Source: an uncultured Flavobacteriales bacterium (GTDB taxonomy: Bacteria > Bacteroidota > Bacteroidia > Flavobacteriales_G > Salibacteraceae). From it: a stretch of 64,000 nt of DNA. This document shows, piece after piece, positions 58,514 to 64,000 of this stretch (position 1 is the first letter of the stretch; the number at the start of each line of letters is the position of its first letter). Under the pieces are notes generated by a model. The model had not been told where the DNA came from. It saw nothing but the letters and a program-made list of their open reading frames with translations, and searched no databases. The stretch spans positions 1-64,000 of the forward strand of contig CAKZKD010000018.1 in assembly GCA_937121175.1 (NCBI GenBank). Reading direction: 5' to 3'. The translations under genes and the position numbers were made by a program.

Positions 58514-59786
58514 CGCTTTTCGGAATTTTTAAAATAAAGGTGCTTCCTCCTTCAGTATTTTTTTCAACACTAATATATCCGTTGTGCAGTTCCATAATGA
58601 CGTTCACATAGTACAAACCCAAACCAAATCCTTTTACATTGTGCAAGTTACCAGTGGGCACGCGGTAGAATTTGTCGAATACATATTTAATATCTGACGA
58701 TTTTAGCCCAATTCCATTATCGGATATTTCCACTTTGACATCAGATTTTGTCTCATCAACACGAATTTCAACCTTTGGTTGTTTTTCACAATACTTAATT
58801 GCGTTATCAATTATATTGCTGAATACGTTATACATGTGCACTCTATCTGCCCTAACCGAGACATTAGCTACCCTGTAATCTGTTGCAATAACTCCATTAT
58901 TCTCTTCTACAATAGTTCTAAAAGTGGAAACGTTATCGTCTATAATATCAATTAAATTACAAGACTCAAACTTCATTTCTACCCTATCCCTATCCAATGA
59001 TGCAATTTGCAGCACCTTCTCCACCTGCAATTGCAGGCGTTCGTTCTCTTTTTTAATAATTTCAGCATAGCTACGAATACGTTCGGGTTGATTTTCAATT
59101 CCGGGTTTTAATAGAACATTTGTAGATAAATTAATGGTTGAAATTGGAGTTTTCAACTCATGAGTCATGTTATTGATGAAATCATTCTTGGTATCTCCTA
59201 ACCTTTTTTGTTTAAGAATAATATTAATGGTGTAAGCGAAGAACGCAGCTAGCACTAGTAACAATAAAGAAGAAAAAATCCAAAAATTTAATCGAGCAAT
59301 AACCATGTCGGTTTTATTAGAAAAATAAACCGAAAAGTAGTGTCCATCGTCGCTACGCCAATTAATGACTGTGGATGGAGTTTCTTTTTCAACAGCGTTA
59401 CCTTGGTCAATTTTAACCGCTTTTGTAAACACAACGGAGTCATTAAAGCAATTGTACAGATTGTACTCAAAATCTAGGTTAACTTCTTTTTTTCTAAACT
59501 CCTGAGACAACAAAACTTCTACATAATCTGGGTCTGGATTCTCATTGGTTTTAACAATAAACGTCTGCTCTTCAACCTGTTTTACAGGGTCCAGCAAAAG
59601 AGTTTCATCTCCTTGGTGTTTTTGAATTGCCCTTGAAACCTGCACCAATGCTTGGGTAATATCATAGTTCAATTGCGTTACTTGAAGCTGGTAGGCTCGC
59701 TTAATCCAAATCAATTGTACCGACACGATGCCAATCAGTAAAATGGTAGCGATTACAATCACTAAACGTATCGTGGAATTTTTCAC
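58506..59786 (-). CDS. Sensor histidine kinase
   Basis: Two TM helices; H-box NNMTHELKTPISTI; DNAIKY; DNGIGLKSSD; GFGLGLYYV. Confidence 0.94.
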   Translation of the reverse strand: MKNSTIRLVIVIATILLIGIVSVQLIWIKRAYQLQVTQLNYDITQALVQVSRAIQKHQGDETLLLDPVKQVEEQTFIVKTNENPDPDYVEVLLSQEFRKKEVNLDFEYNLYNCFNDSVVFTKAVKIDQGNAVEKETPSTVINWRSDDGHYFSVYFSNKTDMVIARLNFWIFSSLLLLVLAAFFAYTINIILKQKRLGDTKNDFINNMTHELKTPISTINLSTNVLLKPGIENQPERIRSYAEIIKKENERLQLQVEKVLQIASLDRDRVEMKFESCNLIDIIDDNVSTFRTIVEENNGVIATDYRVANVSVRADRVHMYNVFSNIIDNAIKYCEKQPKVEIRVDETKSDVKVEISDNGIGLKSSDIKYVFDKFYRVPTGNLHNVKGFGLGLYYVNVIMELHNGYISVEKNTEGGSTFILKIPKSDD

Positions 59787-59914
59787 GGGATAAATCTAAT
59801 GCCAAATGTGTGGAAGGCTACGAAAGTTTAACATCGATTTATAAAAAAAACTTTTCGTGTGACAAGCATCATATATCTGCTAACCAAAGGAGCGTAAATT
59901 TGTTATAACAAAGA

Positions 59915-60295
59915 ATGTTAACACGAATAATTGCCATATCACTTTTATCATTTGGAGTTTTTTTCTCCGGAAAAAACGTTGCAATTATGGCTAATTATGC
60001 AATTGATTTTGAATACATCAGCGAAGTTTTATGTATCAACAAAAACAAACCAAAATCTAAGTGTAACGGGAAATGCCACCTTGCAAAACAACTAAAAGCG
60101 AACACTCCCATTTCCTCAAACGAACCGGTTAAAGCAATAAATGTAGAAGTTGAATTTTTATTTTACTTCTTTAGTGAGCAAAATATGGAAGAAAGTCCAT
60201 TTTGGACCACAAGTCAAAATACATTTCCAGATTTAAAAGAGAATGTTCTTTTTCGATGTGACAAAATACCCGTCCCTCCCCCACTCTATTCATAA
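59915..60295 (+). CDS. Small membrane protein with CxxxC (CNGKC) motif
   Basis: N-terminal hydrophobic segment, then LCINKNKPKSKCNGKCHLAKQLK. Confidence 0.6.
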   Translation: MLTRIIAISLLSFGVFFSGKNVAIMANYAIDFEYISEVLCINKNKPKSKCNGKCHLAKQLKANTPISSNEPVKAINVEVEFLFYFFSEQNMEESPFWTTSQNTFPDLKENVLFRCDKIPVPPPLYS

Positions 60296-60374
60296 GGTTA
60301 CGCCAACTTCCAGCCTATTTTTTTATTTAATCCGCACTTGATTCTGTATGAATCAATGCACATACCTTATTAAT

Positions 60375-61313
60375 ATGAAACGTATTGTAACATTACGCTA
60401 TGCCGCAATGGTATTAGCAACTGGACTTATATTTATTACATCTTCTTGCAAAAAAGAAGGTTGTATGGATTCAAAAGCAACAAACTTTGACGAAAAAGCT
60501 AAAAAGGACGACGGTTCTTGTGTTTACCCAAACCCAGTATCAACCCCCACTCCGGAGCCTGAAGCAGAGAAAGCCGAAACTACTGGCTTAGTAAAAATTG
60601 GAGAAGCCACATCGGCAGACGCAAAGGCAAATTTAGAATTGTATGCTATGGAAGATTTGTATCCTGGCATGAACAAACTTTATCTTGTGGTCTATGACTC
60701 TGAGAGCGGTAAATTAATTAAAGACGGGCATGTAGAATTTACTCCGATGATGAAAATGAATAGTGGAATGGATCACGGTGCTCCAGTTATGAATGACCAT
60801 GAAGGAGGAGCAGATGATAAAGGCCGTTTTTCAGGAAAAGTGTTTTTTGTGATGCCATCTACGGCAGGAAAATGGATGCTAAAAACAAAATTTCATAATC
60901 ACGCTAATGAAGCTATGGGAGAAGTAACTTTTGAGGTTGTTGTGACTGGAAATAGTAACCGAATGATGGCTTCTTTTGTTGATACTACCACTTCAGATTC
61001 GATGTCAATTTTCTTAAGTTATGTGGTAAAGGAAAAACCAGAAGTAGGTTCAAACGAGTTAACCATAGCCGCGTATTACAGAAAATCTATGATGGAATGG
61101 CCTGCGGCAGAAGACTTAACCATTGAATTTGAGCCTTCTATGCCCTCAATGGGACATGGCTCACCTAACAATGAAAATCCTACCCATACAAAAAAAGGCA
61201 TGTACGTAGGTAAAGTAAACTACACCATGACTGGTGAATGGAAGCTCGATGTTACTGTAAAGAGAGGAACTAAGGTGTTGACAAACGAAGCCTTTTTTGA
61301 ATACACACTGTAA
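60375..61313 (+). CDS. Lipoprotein with two YtkA/FixH-like domains and Met/His-rich segments
   Basis: Lipobox ITSSCK; MKMNSGMDHGAPVMNDH and MPSMGHGSPNNENPTH; GKVFFVMPSTAGKWMLKTKF. Start moved to MKRIVTLRYAA. Confidence 0.65.
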   Translation: MKRIVTLRYAAMVLATGLIFITSSCKKEGCMDSKATNFDEKAKKDDGSCVYPNPVSTPTPEPEAEKAETTGLVKIGEATSADAKANLELYAMEDLYPGMNKLYLVVYDSESGKLIKDGHVEFTPMMKMNSGMDHGAPVMNDHEGGADDKGRFSGKVFFVMPSTAGKWMLKTKFHNHANEAMGEVTFEVVVTGNSNRMMASFVDTTTSDSMSIFLSYVVKEKPEVGSNELTIAAYYRKSMMEWPAAEDLTIEFEPSMPSMGHGSPNNENPTHTKKGMYVGKVNYTMTGEWKLDVTVKRGTKVLTNEAFFEYTL

Positions 61314-61334
61314 TCTTGGTTTTATAATAAAGAA

Positions 61335-63362
61335 ATGAGAAAAATATTGATGTTGGTTTTAGCACTTCATATAAGTGCTAAAACCACATTTTCTCAAGAA
61401 AATCAGACAGATTCAGGCCTTTACTATCAGCCATTTCCTGAACTGTTGAATACGATTGTAATTGAGGAAATTGTAAGCAATAATGCCGCTACATTAGAGC
61501 ATAAATCGAGCGATAACCTTGACAATATTCTAGAGCGCAGCCCCAACATAACCATGATAAAACGTGGTGGCTACGCATTTGAACCCATTGTAAATGGATT
61601 GCGTGGTGGGCAAGCTACCATTACTATTGATGGGATGCGAATGTTTGGAGCCTGCACGGATAAGATGGATCCAGTTACTTCTTATGTTACGTCAAACAAT
61701 TTATCGGAAGTAGAAATTGGACATGGCGCAGGTGTAACTAAATACGGCAGTAATCTCAATGCAGGTTTAAACTTAAGCACCGCTAAGGCTCAATTTTCTG
61801 ACTCCCTCAAAACTCAGGGCGTACTGAATTTTGGTTTGGGTTCGGCAGCAAGGGAATACAATGCTGGATTTAACGTTAACGTGGGGTCTAGGAATTGGGC
61901 AGTTAAACTTAATGGAACAAAACGAAAAGCTAATTCTTACCGAGCAGGCAACGGAAAGCAAATAGATTTTACGCAATACCAAAAAGAAAACATCGGAACC
62001 AACCTAAGATTTAAAGCAGGTAAAAAAACCATACTTGAGGCTAAATACATCTACGATAATGCTTTTGACATTGGTTATGCGGCACTGCCCATGGATGTAT
62101 CCTCGGCTGAAAGCAATATTGCGCAGTTATCCGCTCATTTTTATGCGCTTCTTCCAATAGTAGAAAAGGTAACCATAAGTGGGTATGCAAATCGTATAAA
62201 CCATGTAATGGACGACACCAAACGTCCACCTGAAATGGTAACTATGCACATGGATATGCCTGGAAGTAGTGAAACGAAGGGATTATTCACCAACATCAGC
62301 TTACAACCAAATGAAAAAAATAGCATTGAGTTTAGAGCAGATTATTACCACAATTATTTGTTTGCTGAAATGATTATGTACCCAGAAAATGCTCCTTCGA
62401 TGTACATGGTTACGTGGCCTGGAATTAACCGAAATTCGTTTGGTTTTTTTGGTGCTTACACAAAAAATTTTGCAAGAGGAATTGACTTTAATGCTTCCTT
62501 TAGGTACGATGTAACTAATACACAGTTATTGGATTCCACGGGAATGAAGCAACTTCAGGTTTTTAATTGGGGCGACGAAATTTATTTTGAACATCGCCCG
62601 ATTTCAGGGCAAGTTGAATTGGGTAAAAAATGGTCTAAAAAACTATCATGTACAATTGGCAGCGGCTATGCAGAACGCGTACCTACCGCCAGTGAAATGT
62701 ATGGCTACTATTTGTTCAACCCGTTGGATGGATACGATTATGTGGGCACTCCAGATATTAAAAAAGAACGAGCATGGAACGTTTCATCCTCTTCCGAATA
62801 TTCAAACCACAAAACCCGAATAAATGTGACTGGAAATTATCAATACATCCAAGACTTCATTTACGGAGTAATTGAATCTAGTCTATGGCAAATGACCATT
62901 GATGCCAATGGAACGAAGCTTTATACAAACATCGAATTTGCTCACTTGGTTTCCTTAAACGGAAATTGGACAAATCAATGGACAAAAAAAATTCGCACCA
63001 ACATTTCTGCGACATACTTACATGGAACAAAACACAATGGCCTTCCACTTCCGCAAATAGCTCCGCTCACTTCTACTATTAATATTGAATACTTACATAA
63101 TGGATGGCAATTTCAATTGGATGTAAATAGCGCTCTGGCTCAAAACAGAATTGATACTGAATTTATTGAATTGCCCAGTCAAGGTTGGGCCGTTACCAAT
63201 GTAAGACTTGCTAAAACTGTCCTCCTAAAAAAAGAAAGAAAGTTGTCCATTCAAACTGGGATTGAAAATCTTTTTGATAACGCGTATTATCAGCACTTGG
63301 ATTGGGCTAAAATTCAACGGCCTGGAATCAACTTTTATGGTGCAGTAAATTATTCGTTTTAA
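61335..63362 (+). CDS. TonB-dependent outer-membrane receptor, OprC/NosA-like
   Basis: Plug-domain GQATITIDGMRMFGACTDKMDPVTSYV; barrel ending VNYSF; Met-rich TMHMDMPG. Confidence 0.85.
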   Translation: MRKILMLVLALHISAKTTFSQENQTDSGLYYQPFPELLNTIVIEEIVSNNAATLEHKSSDNLDNILERSPNITMIKRGGYAFEPIVNGLRGGQATITIDGMRMFGACTDKMDPVTSYVTSNNLSEVEIGHGAGVTKYGSNLNAGLNLSTAKAQFSDSLKTQGVLNFGLGSAAREYNAGFNVNVGSRNWAVKLNGTKRKANSYRAGNGKQIDFTQYQKENIGTNLRFKAGKKTILEAKYIYDNAFDIGYAALPMDVSSAESNIAQLSAHFYALLPIVEKVTISGYANRINHVMDDTKRPPEMVTMHMDMPGSSETKGLFTNISLQPNEKNSIEFRADYYHNYLFAEMIMYPENAPSMYMVTWPGINRNSFGFFGAYTKNFARGIDFNASFRYDVTNTQLLDSTGMKQLQVFNWGDEIYFEHRPISGQVELGKKWSKKLSCTIGSGYAERVPTASEMYGYYLFNPLDGYDYVGTPDIKKERAWNVSSSSEYSNHKTRINVTGNYQYIQDFIYGVIESSLWQMTIDANGTKLYTNIEFAHLVSLNGNWTNQWTKKIRTNISATYLHGTKHNGLPLPQIAPLTSTINIEYLHNGWQFQLDVNSALAQNRIDTEFIELPSQGWAVTNVRLAKTVLLKKERKLSIQTGIENLFDNAYYQHLDWAKIQRPGINFYGAVNYSF

Positions 63363-63403
63363 TATCAAATGAACAATTCTTCGATTCAAACTATCTTTGA
63401 ATT

Positions 63404-64000
63404 ATGGGAATGGTAAATAATTTCATCAACGAAGTTCGACACGAATTTAGCAATCAAAAACTAGACGAAAAATCTATAGAATCGACGCCAATCAAACAAG
63501 TCGAAAAATGGATAAAGGAGGCAGTTGAATCTCAAGTTCCGGAAGCAAACGCAATGAGTATTTGCACTGTAGATAAAGAAGGACGCCCTTCATCGCGAAT
63601 CGTGTACGCTCGTGGAATTTCTGAAGAAGGAATTAAACTCTACACCAATTACAGCAGTAATAAGGGAAGTGATTTGCAAGGCAACCGTTACGTTTCTTTG
63701 CTTTTTTTCTACCCCGAATTAGAAAGACAAATCCGTATTCAAGGTGTTATTGAAAAACTTCCAGCAACTGAATCGGATGCCTATTTTGATGCTAGACCTA
63801 CTGAAAGTAAACTCGGAGCATGGGCTAGCGAACAGAGTTCGAAAATAGAATCGCGCCAAACTTTAGAAGATCGTACAAAACACTTTCGCGAAAAATTCGG
63901 AGAAAATGTCCCACGTCCTCCGCACTGGGGTGGATACATTGTTAAGCCTACTAAGTTTGAATTTTGGCAAGGCAGGCCGGCTCGATTGCACGATAGATTA
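63404..64000 (+). CDS. pdxH: Pyridoxamine 5'-phosphate oxidase, 3'-truncated by the window edge
   Basis: Open frame from ATG 63404: AMSICTVDKEGRPSSRIVYARG...YTNYSSNKGSDLQGNRYVSLLFFYPELERQIRIQG...FWQGRPARLHDRL. Confidence 0.93.
   Translation, partial: MGMVNNFINEVRHEFSNQKLDEKSIESTPIKQVEKWIKEAVESQVPEANAMSICTVDKEGRPSSRIVYARGISEEGIKLYTNYSSNKGSDLQGNRYVSLLFFYPELERQIRIQGVIEKLPATESDAYFDARPTESKLGAWASEQSSKIESRQTLEDRTKHFREKFGENVPRPPHWGGYIVKPTKFEFWQGRPARLHDRL

Overview
A 64 kb window that is mostly a Bacteroidetes/Flavobacteriales-like chromosome segment: AT-rich, with TAnnTTTG-type -7 promoter elements, two T9SS sorting-domain proteins, and PadR/PspC, NhaC, RarA, XerD, PhoH and PurC genes. The first ~3.5 kb is visibly GC-richer with different codon usage. 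It encodes an HtrA-like PDZ protease followed by a degenerate protease-like paralogue, and it ends at a ~210 bp MITE-like element. This is either horizontal transfer or an assembly join. Recognisable modules are: a carotenoid cluster (crtI, crtB, idi) with an ECF sigma factor and a CarH/LitR-like B12-binding MerR regulator; a putative copper-acquisition cluster (CNGKC small protein, Met/His-rich lipoprotein, TonB receptor) divergent from a histidine kinase/response regulator pair; an AraC/O-methyltransferase/cupin accessory cluster; and a class II Fic gene convergent with an ApeA-like HEPN defence gene that is split by one in-frame TGA. Other points of interest are a KatG-N-terminus-like peptide joined to a soluble TonB C-terminal domain, a second gene interrupted by one in-frame stop, two different intergenic 7-bp tandem repeats, and dispersed GTCAT-type palindromes. 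No rRNA, tRNA or CRISPR array was recognised. All family calls are from reading the translated ORFs; no database search was possible.
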